Shown piece by piece: positions 48,643 to 58,551 of a stretch of DNA of 59,421 nucleotides. Origin of the DNA: Clostridium senegalense JC122 (GTDB taxonomy: Bacteria > Bacillota > Clostridia > Clostridiales > Clostridiaceae); NCBI RefSeq assembly GCF_000285575.1, contig NZ_HE611050.1, positions 1,484,205 to 1,543,625 of the forward strand, in the 5' to 3' direction. The position numbers were made by a program, and so were the translations under genes. The notes below the pieces were generated by a model. That model saw nothing but the letters and a program-made list of their open reading frames with translations, did not search any database and had not been told where the DNA came from. Position 1 is the stretch's first letter. Each line of letters begins with the position of its first letter.

Positions 48643-50139
48643 ATGTTTATATTTGAAACACAGTTAAAAAAAGTTAAACACAATGTTTTAAAGAGTGTTG
48701 CAATTTTAGCTAAAGAAGATAGACTAACGACAGAAGAATTAAGTAAAATTCATGAAACTATAGTGGATGAAGATAAACCACAATATAGATGTTGTGTTTA
48801 TAAAGAAAGAGTAATTGTTGGTCAACGTGCTAAACTAGCAGCTGGTTACTTACCTAAAGGAGATGATATGAATCATCTTGAAGATATAAAAAACAGAGAT
48901 CAAGTTATATATGTTGTTGAAGCCGCTTGTGATAAATGTCCAATAAATAAATATACAGTTACTGAAGCCTGTAGAGGCTGCGTTGCACATAAATGCATGG
49001 AAGTTTGTCCAACTAAAGCAATGGTACGAGTTAATGGAAAAGCTTTTATAAACCAAGAACTTTGTAAAGAATGTGGATTATGCAAAAAACAATGTCCATA
49101 CCATGCTATTTCTGAAGTTCTAAGACCTTGTAAAGTTGTATGTCCTACTGGTGCTCTTTCAGTAGCGGAGGATAGACGAGCTTTAATTAAGGAAGAACTT
49201 TGTATTGAATGTGGTGCATGTATGAAAGCTTGCCCTTTTGGTGCAATCTCTGATAAAAGCTTGATTGAACCTGTAGCAAGAAGACTTGCAAACAAAGAAA
49301 ATCTTTATGCTGTAGTCGCACCTGCAATTGCTGGTCAATTCGGACCTAATGTAACTTTAGGACAAATTAAAGCTGCACTTATTAATGTAGGGTTTAAAGA
49401 TATGTATGAAGCTGCTTGTGGTGCAGATATCGTAACAATAAACGAAAGTAATGAATTTGTTCATAGAATGAACAATGGTAGCAAGTATATGACTAATTCT
49501 TGTTGTCCAGCTTTCTTAACGTATATAAATAAAAAATTTCCTAAAGAATCTATAAATATATCATCAACAGTTTCACCTATGATAGCTACAGGAAAGTATA
49601 TAAAATCTATAGACCCTGAAGCTAAAATAGTTTTTATTGGACCTTGTACAGCAAAAAAAGCAGAAATGCGTAGAGATGATGTTAAAGACATAATAGATTA
49701 TGTTTTAACTTTTGAAGAAATTTCTGCTCTCTTAGATGCTTTTAATATGGATCCTGAGAACTGTGAAACTCTACCAGCTGATGATGCTTCAATTTACGGC
49801 CGTGGCTTTGCAGCTGGTGGTGGATTAACTTCTGCTATTGAAAATTATATAAAAACTGAAAGTATTGATGTTCAATTTAAGCCAATAAAAGTAAGTGGAC
49901 CTTTTGATATAAAGAAAACTATGACTATGGCTAGTATAGGTAGACTTCAAGGCAATTTCATAGAAGGCATGATGTGCGAAGGTGGTTGCGTTGGTGGTGC
50001 TGCTACTGTATTACCTCCACTTTCTACTAGAGCAACTTTTGCTAAAGAAAATGCAAAATCTACACATAAAGCAGTAATTGATAATCCTAAAATTGATGAT
50101 TATAAAGATTTAGATTTAGAAAGAGATTTATCTGAATAA
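48643..50139 (+). CDS. [FeFe] hydrogenase, monomeric group B type
   Basis: A 498-aa iron-only hydrogenase that reduces protons or oxidises H2. The N-terminal part (to about residue 210) has four-cysteine clusters for several [4Fe-4S] centres, e.g. CRGCVAHKCMEVC, CKECGLCKKQC and CIECGACMKAC. The H-cluster motifs follow: TNSCCPAF, IGPCTAKKAE and MMCEGGCVGGA. The SCCPAF and GPC forms (not SCCPxW and MPC) point to group B. The start is ATG after AAAGGGG. A group A bifurcating enzyme is not indicated: there is no NADH or NuoE-like domain. Upstream is a 770-base gene-free region. Confidence 0.9.
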   Translation: MFIFETQLKKVKHNVLKSVAILAKEDRLTTEELSKIHETIVDEDKPQYRCCVYKERVIVGQRAKLAAGYLPKGDDMNHLEDIKNRDQVIYVVEAACDKCPINKYTVTEACRGCVAHKCMEVCPTKAMVRVNGKAFINQELCKECGLCKKQCPYHAISEVLRPCKVVCPTGALSVAEDRRALIKEELCIECGACMKACPFGAISDKSLIEPVARRLANKENLYAVVAPAIAGQFGPNVTLGQIKAALINVGFKDMYEAACGADIVTINESNEFVHRMNNGSKYMTNSCCPAFLTYINKKFPKESINISSTVSPMIATGKYIKSIDPEAKIVFIGPCTAKKAEMRRDDVKDIIDYVLTFEEISALLDAFNMDPENCETLPADDASIYGRGFAAGGGLTSAIENYIKTESIDVQFKPIKVSGPFDIKKTMTMASIGRLQGNFIEGMMCEGGCVGGAATVLPPLSTRATFAKENAKSTHKAVIDNPKIDDYKDLDLERDLSE

Positions 50140-50167
50140 AAAAAAAGAGGCTTTGCCTCTTTTTTTA
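50138..50167 (+). terminator. Bidirectional terminator between hydrogenase and LacI-type gene
   Basis: AAAAAAGAGGC pairs with GCCTCTTTTTT around a 3-base loop, T-run on both exits; it overlaps the regulator's last codons. Confidence 0.85.
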
Positions 50168-51160
50168 TTTACATGAGTTTCTTTCAACTATTTCATATGG
50201 TAAAACAAATTCTTTAGTATCAATTTCATCTTTATTTAAAATTTTAATTAAAGCTCTCATACTTAAAGAACCCATATCATATAGTGGTTGAGATACTGTT
50301 GTTAAAGTTGGATAATACATAGCTGCTAAATCTGTATCATTAAATCCCATAACACTTACTTCATCTGGCACCTTTATATTTTTTTCCCTTAGCGCATTTA
50401 TAGCACCGACTGCAACTTCATCACTGCTACAAAAAATAGCATCAAAAGAATGTTTACTTAATATTTCATTTGTACCTTTAAATCCTTCTTGCGCATTCAA
50501 GGATGAAAAATATACTAAATTATCATCATACTCTAGATTTTCTTCAACAGCTTTTTTGTATCCTTCAAAAAATTGTTTGTAATTTCCTCCATACATTTCA
50601 GGGAAAAATCCAATATAAGCTATTTTTTTATTACCTTTTTCTATAAGATATTTTGTTGCATCATATGCAGCTTGAAATATATCTATAGTTACACTTGGAT
50701 ATTTTTTTTGAGAATCCTCTGTTCCGACAGTTACTACAGGTATTTCTAGTTCATTTATAAAGTCTTCTACTTCTTTCACAAGAGCATTTCCCATATATAA
50801 TATACCGTCCACCATCTTCTCTTTTAACATTCTAAAACTGTCTTTTTCTTTTTCTATATCCAAATCTGTATTACATAACATTATATTGTAGTTATATATA
50901 TTAGCAACATCTTCTGCTCCCCTAACAACCTCTGGGAAAATATCACTTGCTATATCTGGAATTATGATCCCTATAGTACTGGATTTATGAGTCTTTAAGC
51001 TCCTAGCTAAGATGTTAGGTCTATAGCCTAATTTATCTATAGCATCTAGCACTTTTTTCTTAGTATCCTCATTAACCACATTTATACCATTTAATACTCT
51101 AGAAACAGTTGCTATTGATACTCCCGCTTCTTTAGCTACATCTTTTATTGAAGCCGCCAC
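50165..51160 (-). CDS. LacI/CcpA-family transcriptional regulator
   Basis: A 331-aa LacI-type repressor. The N-terminal helix-turn-helix is ASIKDVAKEAGVSIATVSRVLN, with a hinge helix GYRPNILARSLK, followed by a periplasmic-binding-like core. The sequence is close to clostridial CcpA, the catabolite-control protein, but the HPr-Ser-P contact residues need alignment, so I give no symbol. I chose the GTG at 51160 (8 bases after AGGAG); another GTG at 51169 starts upstream inside the box region. It converges on the hydrogenase gene. Confidence 0.85.
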   Translation of the reverse strand: MAASIKDVAKEAGVSIATVSRVLNGINVVNEDTKKKVLDAIDKLGYRPNILARSLKTHKSSTIGIIIPDIASDIFPEVVRGAEDVANIYNYNIMLCNTDLDIEKEKDSFRMLKEKMVDGILYMGNALVKEVEDFINELEIPVVTVGTEDSQKKYPSVTIDIFQAAYDATKYLIEKGNKKIAYIGFFPEMYGGNYKQFFEGYKKAVEENLEYDDNLVYFSSLNAQEGFKGTNEILSKHSFDAIFCSSDEVAVGAINALREKNIKVPDEVSVMGFNDTDLAAMYYPTLTTVSQPLYDMGSLSMRALIKILNKDEIDTKEFVLPYEIVERNSCK

Positions 51161-51334
51161 ATTAATCACTCCTATTATAAATTAAACTTACTATCTATAG
51201 TAAGTTATACTTGTGCAATTTACAATAGTTTTTCCCTATAAATTAAAATATATGTTATAAATCAACAATATGTTTGTATTCTTTTAAATATAAATTAAAT
51301 TTTCTAACAATTAACCTTGTTTTTGTTGGAACAT

Positions 51335-51601
51335 TCACAGAATTTCCAACATTTTTATACAAATGTAATAATCAAAAAATATTAATAATAATGGTATCAA
51401 TATCAACTTTAAAGATTCTTTCGCTATAACCTTTTTATTATTCAATTTAATAATTTTTCCTTCATCTAAATTTTCATTTTCCTCTAAGTTTATTTTAATA
51501 ATTTTACTATTAATATTATTTCTCCAAAATACAAAAAACATAATTATTATAGGTAAGTTAAATAAAACTATTATATAAAATATATTTTTATCCCAAACCA
51601 T
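51335..51601 (-). CDS. Small membrane protein, unknown function
   Basis: An 88-aa protein with a hydrophobic segment near each end (about residues 8-25 and 68-86) separated by an acidic/lysine-rich loop. The start is a good ATG with AGGAGG 6 bases upstream. No homologue comes to mind. It sits alone between the LacI-type gene and ileS. Confidence 0.6.
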   Translation of the reverse strand: MVWDKNIFYIIVLFNLPIIIMFFVFWRNNINSKIIKINLEENENLDEGKIIKLNNKKVIAKESLKLILIPLLLIFFDYYICIKMLEIL

Positions 51602-51691
51602 AAAATCCTCCTAAATAGAATAAATTTAATATTAATATATTTTATTTTTAACTCCTATATTCTATATATTTTATACTAACTTAAAATTTAA

Positions 51692-51738
51692 AGGAGAGTA
51701 TCTCCTAAAATAATAAATATTATTTTAAATACTCTCCT
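51692..51738 (-). terminator. Hairpin after ileS
   Basis: AGGAGAGTAT (51692-51701) pairs perfectly with ATACTCTCCT (51729-51738) around an AT-rich loop; T-rich exit in the minus direction. Confidence 0.7.
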
Positions 51739-51746
51739 AAAATATA

Positions 51747-54700
51747 CTATAGTTTTTCAACTGTAAGTTTTAAATTTTCTCCATTAACTTTAACTTCTTG
51801 ATAGTTTGCATTTCCACCATAAACAATCTCTACTGCAAGAGTATCTTTTGCTATTTGTTCTTCAAACTTCTTAATTATATTCTCTAACATTTCATTTCCT
51901 GTAACATAGATATTAATTTTATCTGCAACTTCAAAACCATTTTCTTTTCTCATGTTTTGAATTTTACTTAATATCTCTCTTACATGACCTTCTTCTCTAA
52001 GTTCTTGAGTAATTGTAGTATCTAAAACTACTCCCATTTCACCTTCACCAGCAAATGCATATCCCTCAAGACCTTGCATTGTTATTAATAATTTTTCACT
52101 ATTTAATTCTATATCTGTTCCATTAACTTCTATATTTACAGTGTTTCCATTATTTATAGTTTGTGCAAGTTCCATTTGGTTCATTTCGCCAATAGCTTTT
52201 CTTATTCCTGGTATTAATTTACCATAAGCCTTTCCTAGTACAGGAAGATTTGGTTTTATTTCAAAGTTAACATATTTAGAAAGGTCTGCACCTAGCTCTA
52301 CTTCTTTTATATTAAGCTCATCTTTAACTATATCTCCATAATACTCTGGAAGAGACTTTGCAGAAACTAACATTTTACCAAGTGGCTGTCTATTCTTTAT
52401 GTTAGCTCCATTTCTTGCACTTCTTCCAAGCTTAACTATTGTATATGCTCTATCCATATCTTCTTCTAAATTAGCATCTACTAATTCAGCTTTGTATTCT
52501 GGCCATTTACATAAGTGAACACTTTCTGGTGCATTTTTATCAAATGCAACTACTAAGTTTTGATAGATTTCCTCAGTTACAAATGGTATAAATGGAGAAG
52601 CAATCTTAGCTAAAGTAGTTAACACTCTATAAAGTGTCATATATGCTCCTATTTTATCTTCTGTTAACTCTTCAACCCAGTATCTAGATCTATTTCTTCT
52701 TACATACCAATTTGAAAGTTCATCAACAAATTCTTCAAGCTCTTTAGCACCTTGTGTTATTCTATAATTTTCTAAATGTTCATCAGTAGATTTAATTAGT
52801 GAATTTAGCTTAGACATCATCCATTTGTCCATTACATTTTCAGATACAAAATCTTCGTATTTAGTTGGATCAAATTTATCTAACTCAGCATATAGAATAT
52901 AGAAAGAGTATACATTCCATAATGTGCCTATGAATTTTCTTTGAGCTTCTATAACTGCCTCTTCATAGAATCTTGATGGTAACCATGGTGCACTAGCAGT
53001 GTAGAAATACCATCTTAAAGCATCTGCTCCTTGATTTTCTAATACAGTAAATGGACTTAATACATTTCCTTTATGTTTAGACATTTTTAATCCGTCTCTA
53101 TCTAAAACGTGTCCAAGTACTATACAGTTTTCAAATGGATTCTTTTCAAATACTACTGTTGATATTGCAAGTAATGTATAGAACCATCCCCTTGTTTGGT
53201 CAACAGCTTCTGAAATAAATTGTGCTGGGAAATTCTCTTCAAATAATTCCTTATTTTCAAACGGATAATGGTGTTGAGCAAATGGCATTGAACCAGAGTC
53301 AAACCAACAATCTATAACTTCCTCTACTCTTGTCATTTCTTTAGAACAATGAGGGCAATTTAAATGCACATTATCTATATATGGCTTATGAAGTTCTATA
53401 TCCTCTGGAACATTTATTCCCTTTTCCTTAAGTTCTGCAATGCTTCCTATCATTTCTCTATGTCCACATTCACATTCCCATATTGGAAGTGGAGTTCCCC
53501 AATATCTATTTCTTGAAATTCCCCAGTCAATAACACCTTCTAAGAAATTTCCCATTCTTCCTGTTCTAATATTGTCTGGCATCCAGTTTATTTTATTGTT
53601 GTTTTCTACCAATTTATCTCTAACAGCTGTCATTTTTACAAACCAGCTATCTCTTGGATAATAAAGAAGTGGAGTATCGCATCTCCAACAATGTGGATAT
53701 GAGTGTAAGAATTTTTCACTCTTATAAAGTTTTCCCTCTTCTTTTAATGCATTAATTATTTTCTCATCTGCTTTTTTTACAAATATTCCAGCCCAAGGAG
53801 TTACTTTATCTACAAATTTACCTTCTGCATCAACTAAATTAATCATAGGTAATCCATATAACTGACCTATTTTACTATCGTCATCACCATATGCAGGTGC
53901 TATATGAACTATACCAGTACCATCTGTTAATGTTACATAATCTCCATGAACAATATAAAATGCTTTTTCATTTGGAGTTTCAAATGTGAACATTTGCTCA
54001 TATTCTTTACCTAAAAGCTCTTCACCTTTAAATTCTCTAACTATTTCATATTCACCTTGTAATTTTCCTAATAATGATTTAGATAATATTATGTGTTCTT
54101 CTTCTTGAACAACTTCTACATAATCGTATTTTTTATTAACAGCTAAAGCAACGTTACTTGGTAATGTCCAAGGTGTTGTTGTCCAAACTAAAACATACTT
54201 ATCTTCATTTTTAAGTTTAAATTTAACATATACAGAACTGTCTTTTACATCTTTATATCCTTGTGCAACTTCATGTGAAGATAGTGTAGTTCCACATCTA
54301 GGACAATATGGCATTATTTTAAAACCTTTGTATATTAACTCTTTATCCCACATTTGTTTTAATGCCCACCAAACAGACTCTATATAATTGTTATGGAAAG
54401 TTACATAAGGAGTATCCATGTCTACCCAATAAGCTAATCTTTCAGACATTTGTCTCCACATTTCAACATATGTAAAAACACTTTCCTTACACTGTTTAAC
54501 GAAGTCTTCTACCCCGTATTTTTCTATTTGTGGTTTTCCTGATATCCCAAGTTTTTTCTCTATTTCAAGTTCAACTGGAAGTCCATGAGTATCCCATCCA
54601 GCTTTTCTTAAAACTTTATATCCCTTCATAACTTTATATCTTGGAATTATATCTTTCATAACTCTTGTTAAAACGTGACCTACATGTGGTTTCCCGTTTG

Positions 54701-54848
54701 CTGTTGGAGGTCCATCATAAAAAGTAAAATACTCTCCATCTTCATTTGAATCAAAGTTCTTTTGAATTACATTTTTTTCTTCCCAAAGTTTTAATACATC
54801 TTTTTCTAAATCCATAAAACTTTTAGAAGCATCGATTTTCTTATACAT
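51747..54848 (-). CDS. ileS: Isoleucyl-tRNA synthetase (long, IleRS2-like)
   Basis: It charges tRNA-Ile. At 1033 aa it is longer than the usual bacterial IleRS1 (about 920). The HIGH-type motif is GKPHVGHVL and the KMSKS-type motif LKMSKHKGN; the CP1 editing domain with [11 protein letters not shown] is intact. Length and C-terminal layout, lacking the zinc-finger end typical of IleRS1, suggest the eukaryote-like IleRS2 form, often more resistant to mupirocin; this is inference. A T-box leader controls it. Confidence 0.93.
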   Translation of the reverse strand: MYKKIDASKSFMDLEKDVLKLWEEKNVIQKNFDSNEDGEYFTFYDGPPTANGKPHVGHVLTRVMKDIIPRYKVMKGYKVLRKAGWDTHGLPVELEIEKKLGISGKPQIEKYGVEDFVKQCKESVFTYVEMWRQMSERLAYWVDMDTPYVTFHNNYIESVWWALKQMWDKELIYKGFKIMPYCPRCGTTLSSHEVAQGYKDVKDSSVYVKFKLKNEDKYVLVWTTTPWTLPSNVALAVNKKYDYVEVVQEEEHIILSKSLLGKLQGEYEIVREFKGEELLGKEYEQMFTFETPNEKAFYIVHGDYVTLTDGTGIVHIAPAYGDDDSKIGQLYGLPMINLVDAEGKFVDKVTPWAGIFVKKADEKIINALKEEGKLYKSEKFLHSYPHCWRCDTPLLYYPRDSWFVKMTAVRDKLVENNNKINWMPDNIRTGRMGNFLEGVIDWGISRNRYWGTPLPIWECECGHREMIGSIAELKEKGINVPEDIELHKPYIDNVHLNCPHCSKEMTRVEEVIDCWFDSGSMPFAQHHYPFENKELFEENFPAQFISEAVDQTRGWFYTLLAISTVVFEKNPFENCIVLGHVLDRDGLKMSKHKGNVLSPFTVLENQGADALRWYFYTASAPWLPSRFYEEAVIEAQRKFIGTLWNVYSFYILYAELDKFDPTKYEDFVSENVMDKWMMSKLNSLIKSTDEHLENYRITQGAKELEEFVDELSNWYVRRNRSRYWVEELTEDKIGAYMTLYRVLTTLAKIASPFIPFVTEEIYQNLVVAFDKNAPESVHLCKWPEYKAELVDANLEEDMDRAYTIVKLGRSARNGANIKNRQPLGKMLVSAKSLPEYYGDIVKDELNIKEVELGADLSKYVNFEIKPNLPVLGKAYGKLIPGIRKAIGEMNQMELAQTINNGNTVNIEVNGTDIELNSEKLLITMQGLEGYAFAGEGEMGVVLDTTITQELREEGHVREILSKIQNMRKENGFEVADKINIYVTGNEMLENIIKKFEEQIAKDTLAVEIVYGGNANYQEVKVNGENLKLTVEKL

Positions 54849-54934
54849 AGTGTTAGCTCCTTTCCTATACCTAATTTTATATAGTAAAACATAGAAGTTA
54901 TACTTACATACTAATTTATATTAAATGTAAAAAT

Positions 54935-55185
54935 AAAAAAACTCCGCCCTAAATAGGACGAAGATAACTTCGGTATACCACCTATGGTAAAACAATTCAA
55001 GTACAATTTAATACTCTATTCTTTAACGCAGAAATACGGATAAACTTACTAAAATTCAGTTTTCAGCTCCTAGGTGATTTTCATTTACCCATCACTGCAA
55101 GGTTCACACCATCCCTCACTCTCTTTAAGTTACATGATAAAATACTTTTCCTATTCGTAGCTTTTTAAAAAAATTTTTCAATTTT
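54935..55185 (-). promoter_or_regulatory. T-box leader of ileS
   Basis: An isoleucine-responsive T-box. Features on the minus strand: Stem I with the AGAGAGTGAGGGATGG/GTGAACCTTGCAG pattern, specifier ATC (Ile) at 55076-55078, an AGTA motif downstream, the T-box motif AGGTGGTATACCG at 54971-54983, and the terminator hairpin CTTCGTCCT/AGGGCGGAG (54942-54963) with seven T. Uncharged tRNA-Ile should stabilise the antiterminator and switch on ileS. Confidence 0.93.
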
Positions 55186-55191
55186 AAATAA

Positions 55192-55220
55192 ATTATAGTA
55201 CAGTACTTTTTTATTGTCAA
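55192..55220 (-). promoter_or_regulatory. Consensus sigma-A promoter of ileS
   Basis: TTGACA (55215-55220), a 17-base spacer and TATAAT (55192-55197), a perfect consensus. Transcription should start near 55185, at the T-box 5' end. Confidence 0.85.
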
Positions 55221-55338
55221 TTACATAAAACTCATATTAATCAAAAACTTAATGTTAATTTAAACTATACCTAATATTATGTAGCTAATTATACAATTTT
55301 ATACATAAAATAAGGGTATTTTTATATCATTAATATTA

Positions 55339-55360
55339 TAGTATACTTAGTATTATACTA
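55339..55360. repeat. Inverted repeat upstream of nrdG
   Basis: TAGTATA (55339-55345) and TATACTA (55354-55360) form a 7-bp inverted repeat, 30-50 bases before nrdG. It may be an operator or chance. Confidence 0.4.
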
Positions 55361-55389
55361 AATATTACATAAGTTAGGAGTCGTTTATC

Positions 55390-55902
55390 ATGGGAGAAAA
55401 AGTTAATTTAGCTGGTATCATACATGAAAGTTTAAACAATGGTCCTGGTATTAGACGTGTTCTATTTGCTCAAGGTTGTAAACATAACTGTAAGGAATGC
55501 TTCAACCCACATACTCATGGTTTTGGTTGTGGAACAGACTATAAGCTAGATACTATAGTTGAAGACATAAATAGAAACCCACTTATAAGTGGTGTAACAT
55601 TTAGTGGCGGTGACCCCTTAGAACAAGCAAATGCTTTTGCTAAGATTGCTAAGGAAATAAAAAAAACTAATAAAAATGTTTGGTGTTATACAGGGTATAC
55701 ATTTGAGTATATTGTGAAAAATTTCGAAAAAAATCCTGATTGGAATGAACTACTTAATAATATTGATGTTTTAGTTGATGGAAAATTTGATCAGTCAAAG
55801 AAAGATGACGATTTAAAATATAGAGGTTCAAGCAATCAAAGAATAATAAATGTAAAAGAAAGTTTAAATAAAAATAAAGTAGTAGAGCTTAAATTAGATT
55901 AA
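55390..55902 (+). CDS. nrdG: Anaerobic ribonucleotide reductase activating protein (radical SAM)
   Basis: A 170-aa radical SAM activase that makes the glycyl radical of NrdD. The [4Fe-4S] motif CKHNCKEC has the CX3CX2C spacing, and TFSGGDPLEQ is the glycine-rich SAM region. The N-terminal NGPGIRRVLFAQGC is typical of NrdG. The partner gene nrdD is not in the window, so the pairing is inferred. TAGGAG lies 8 bases before the ATG. The terminator overlaps its end. Confidence 0.9.
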   Translation: MGEKVNLAGIIHESLNNGPGIRRVLFAQGCKHNCKECFNPHTHGFGCGTDYKLDTIVEDINRNPLISGVTFSGGDPLEQANAFAKIAKEIKKTNKNVWCYTGYTFEYIVKNFEKNPDWNELLNNIDVLVDGKFDQSKKDDDLKYRGSSNQRIINVKESLNKNKVVELKLD

Positions 55903-55928
55903 TATAAGCCTCTACTACAGGTTTTTTT
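55879..55928 (+). terminator. Terminator of nrdG, overlapping its 3' end
   Basis: GTAGTAGAG (55879 on) and CTCTACTAC (to 55918) pair across the stop codon, with seven T following at 55922-55928. It begins inside the coding sequence. Confidence 0.75.
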
Positions 55929-55962
55929 GACTAGTAATCTATTTTTTCTCTTAAATTACTAT

Positions 55963-56601
55963 CTAGGAGAGTGTTAACACTAGCACTTTCTTTTTATTTT
56001 CTTCTATATATTCCTCAACATTTATTGAACAATCATTAACCTTTTCTCCAATTTTCATATGTGTTAAAAAATTTTCTACTCCATCTAATTCAAAAGTTAA
56101 TTGTGGAGTTTTGTAATGCATAGGTATAGTTATTTTACTATTTATCATTTTTGATAATTTAGCACCTTCTTTTCCACCTAATGTATAGTTATCACCAACT
56201 GGAATTAAAAGCACATCTACATCTCCTATAAGATCTATATCTTCCGCTGTTAATAAATGTCCTAAATCACCTAGATGACAAATTTTTATTCCATCGCACT
56301 CTATTTTAAAAATAGTATTTTCTCCACGTTTTGCACCTTTAACTTCATCATGAAATGATGGAAAACCTTGTATTGATACACCTTTAAAATCAAAGGACTT
56401 TGGTGTGCGCACTATTTCTGAGTAATCACTAAAAAACTTAGTATAGTTATGATCAAAATGCTCATGACTTACAGTTACAATATCAACCTTTCCTTTATAA
56501 ATAGGATACCCTACAGTTTCATCAAAGGGATCTGTAATAATTTTAATTCCATTATTTGTTTCAATTAAAAAACACGCATGCCCTAACCATGTTAAATTCA
56601 T
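55963..56601 (-). CDS. Metallo-beta-lactamase-fold hydrolase (UPF0173-like)
   Basis: A 212-aa metal-dependent hydrolase. The start WLGHACFLIET, the metal motif SHEHFDH, the later GDLGHL and PMHYKT match UPF0173/YtkL-type MBL proteins. Substrate is unknown. It has its own ribosome site (GGAGG) and sits between convergent nrdG and the ABC exporter, 75 bases after the latter's stop on the same strand. Confidence 0.9.
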   Translation of the reverse strand: MNLTWLGHACFLIETNNGIKIITDPFDETVGYPIYKGKVDIVTVSHEHFDHNYTKFFSDYSEIVRTPKSFDFKGVSIQGFPSFHDEVKGAKRGENTIFKIECDGIKICHLGDLGHLLTAEDIDLIGDVDVLLIPVGDNYTLGGKEGAKLSKMINSKITIPMHYKTPQLTFELDGVENFLTHMKIGEKVNDCSINVEEYIEENKKKVLVLTLS

Positions 56602-56676
56602 AAAAAAACCTCCAAAACATAATATATTCTTTAATTATATTCTATCAAAATATAGTTTCCTTAACTAATCTTATAA

Positions 56677-58359
56677 TTATGCTATCCTGTAAAGATTGTA
56701 AAAATATCCTTTTACATTTATAAGGTTATAGAAATTTCCTTTTTCTATTATATTACCGTCTTTAATTACTATTATTTCATCATACTCTTTTAATATATCT
56801 TCATAAAGCCTATGTGTTATTACCACTCCTGTTATATCTTTCATATTTAATATTGTTTTTTCTATTTTATAAGAAGTTCTATTATCCAATGATGCTGTAG
56901 CTTCATCCAAAAATAATATGGGAGTTTTCTTTATAATAGCTCTTGCTATAGCTAATCTTTGTTTCTCTCCACCTGATAGTACTTTTCCATTTTCGCCTAA
57001 TCTACTTTCTAATTTACATTCTAATTTCTCTATCACTTCTTTTAGACCCGAAATGTTAATAGCATCTTCTATTTCTTTTTCACTATATTCACCAAAAAGA
57101 GTAATATTCTCTCTTAGTGTTGCATCAAATATAAATACATTCTGATGTATCATGGTAGCTATTTTATATACATTATCAGTAGATATATTTTTTAAATTTT
57201 TTCCGTCAATATTTATATTCCCTTCATAATCTTCATAATACTTTAATATTATTTTTAATAATGTACTTTTCCCACAACCACTTGCTCCAACAATTGCATA
57301 TTTTTTACCTTTTTCAAATTTTAAATTAACATCATTAAGAACTTTTTTATTTTTATAATATTGAAATGTTAATTTATCTATTATAATATTACTATCAAAC
57401 GACTCCTTTTTAGTATATACTTTTTCATCTTTTTCAATTTTTATAATATCTGTTACTTTACAAGATATACTTTTTAATGATTTTATATTGTTTATAATAC
57501 TAACGCTCTCAGCAATAGGATTAGCTACATTATTGCATAGTTGAACGCATGCAAGCATTGTCCCAATAGCTATTTTTTCTCTTATCACTAAATACATACC
57601 TAGTATTAAAACTACTGAAAATATATTTAATGCTACAAACATACTTATCACATCTATAATAGATTGATATACATTAAATCTATAATCATAATCTTGAGCC
57701 TGTGAATTCCAATTATCATATTCATTTTTTATTCTACTTTCCACATTAAAAGTTTTTATCACATCAAATCCATTAAAAGCATCTTTTATCTTTGATGTAA
57801 ATATTTCTAATGAGTTAGAATATCTCAATTTCTTTTCACTTAATTTTTCTCCAAATATTTTAGGCATAATAAGCATTAATATACTTAATATAATAACAGC
57901 TATAGTTATTTCTTTACTTAATAAAAACATACTTATAGTTGCCAATATAAAACCCCAACTTACTTTGATTATTTTAAATATATTATTAAAATAATCATTT
58001 TTTATCATAATCATATCATTAGATAATATAGATATATATTTACCACTATTTTCATCATTAAAACTTTTTATATCTTTTTCTATGATTTTATAAAATATAT
58101 CCCTTTTTAAATCTATCATTGTCTTTTTTATATACATTTCTTTAGAAATAACTTCAAGTACCCCAAATATAACTATACAAACAAGATAAATTATAAATAT
58201 CTCTATTGAATATTTAAATTTTAATTTACTACCATTAACTGAACTATCTATAATGTATTTGAAAATAAAAGCTAGTAGTACATTTAATGTGGCCATTATT
58301 ATACTCATAAAAATTGAAAAAGCTAATAATGCTTTGTTCCTAAATAAATATTTTTTCAT
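56677..58359 (-). CDS. ABC exporter (fused permease and ATPase)
   Basis: A 560-aa half-transporter. Six membrane helices (to about residue 300) precede an ATPase with Walker A GASGCGKST, signature LSGGEKQRLAIA, Walker B ILFLDEATA and switch His in VITHRL. Half-transporters act as dimers; here only one is encoded, so it is likely a homodimer. The start follows AAGGAGTGGAGT. The 190-base gap upstream holds three similar palindromes and follows a regulator gene. Substrate unknown; a drug or lipid is possible. Confidence 0.92.
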   Translation of the reverse strand: MKKYLFRNKALLAFSIFMSIIMATLNVLLAFIFKYIIDSSVNGSKLKFKYSIEIFIIYLVCIVIFGVLEVISKEMYIKKTMIDLKRDIFYKIIEKDIKSFNDENSGKYISILSNDMIMIKNDYFNNIFKIIKVSWGFILATISMFLLSKEITIAVIILSILMLIMPKIFGEKLSEKKLRYSNSLEIFTSKIKDAFNGFDVIKTFNVESRIKNEYDNWNSQAQDYDYRFNVYQSIIDVISMFVALNIFSVVLILGMYLVIREKIAIGTMLACVQLCNNVANPIAESVSIINNIKSLKSISCKVTDIIKIEKDEKVYTKKESFDSNIIIDKLTFQYYKNKKVLNDVNLKFEKGKKYAIVGASGCGKSTLLKIILKYYEDYEGNINIDGKNLKNISTDNVYKIATMIHQNVFIFDATLRENITLFGEYSEKEIEDAINISGLKEVIEKLECKLESRLGENGKVLSGGEKQRLAIARAIIKKTPILFLDEATASLDNRTSYKIEKTILNMKDITGVVITHRLYEDILKEYDEIIVIKDGNIIEKGNFYNLINVKGYFYNLYRIA

Positions 58360-58390
58360 ACTCCACTCCTTAAAAAATTCATAATATATA

Positions 58391-58463
58391 TTAGATATAT
58401 ATCTAATATAATTGTATTATATTGTTAGACTAATATCTAGTATATTATTAGATGTTAGTCTAA
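58391..58463. promoter_or_regulatory. Three related 16-bp operator-like palindromes before the ABC exporter
   Basis: TTAGAT-N4-ATCTAA (58391-58406, perfect), TTAGAC-N4-ATCTAG (58425-58440) and TTAGAT-N4-GTCTAA (58448-58463) share the form TTAGAY-N4-RTCTAA. A TATAAT box on the minus strand (58416-58421) lies between sites 1 and 2. I infer binding by the upstream ArsR-type regulator. Confidence 0.65.
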
Positions 58464-58491
58464 TAATAAAACATTAATATTATTAAAATAA

Positions 58492-58529
58492 AAGAACTAG
58501 ATTTTTATTTTTCATATAATCTAGTTCTT
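58492..58529 (-). terminator. Terminator of the ArsR-type regulator gene
   Basis: AAGAACTAGATT (58492-58503) pairs perfectly with AATCTAGTTCTT (58518-58529); T-rich exit in the minus direction. Confidence 0.78.
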
Positions 58530-58551
58530 ACTCCTCTATAAAAAAGTAATT

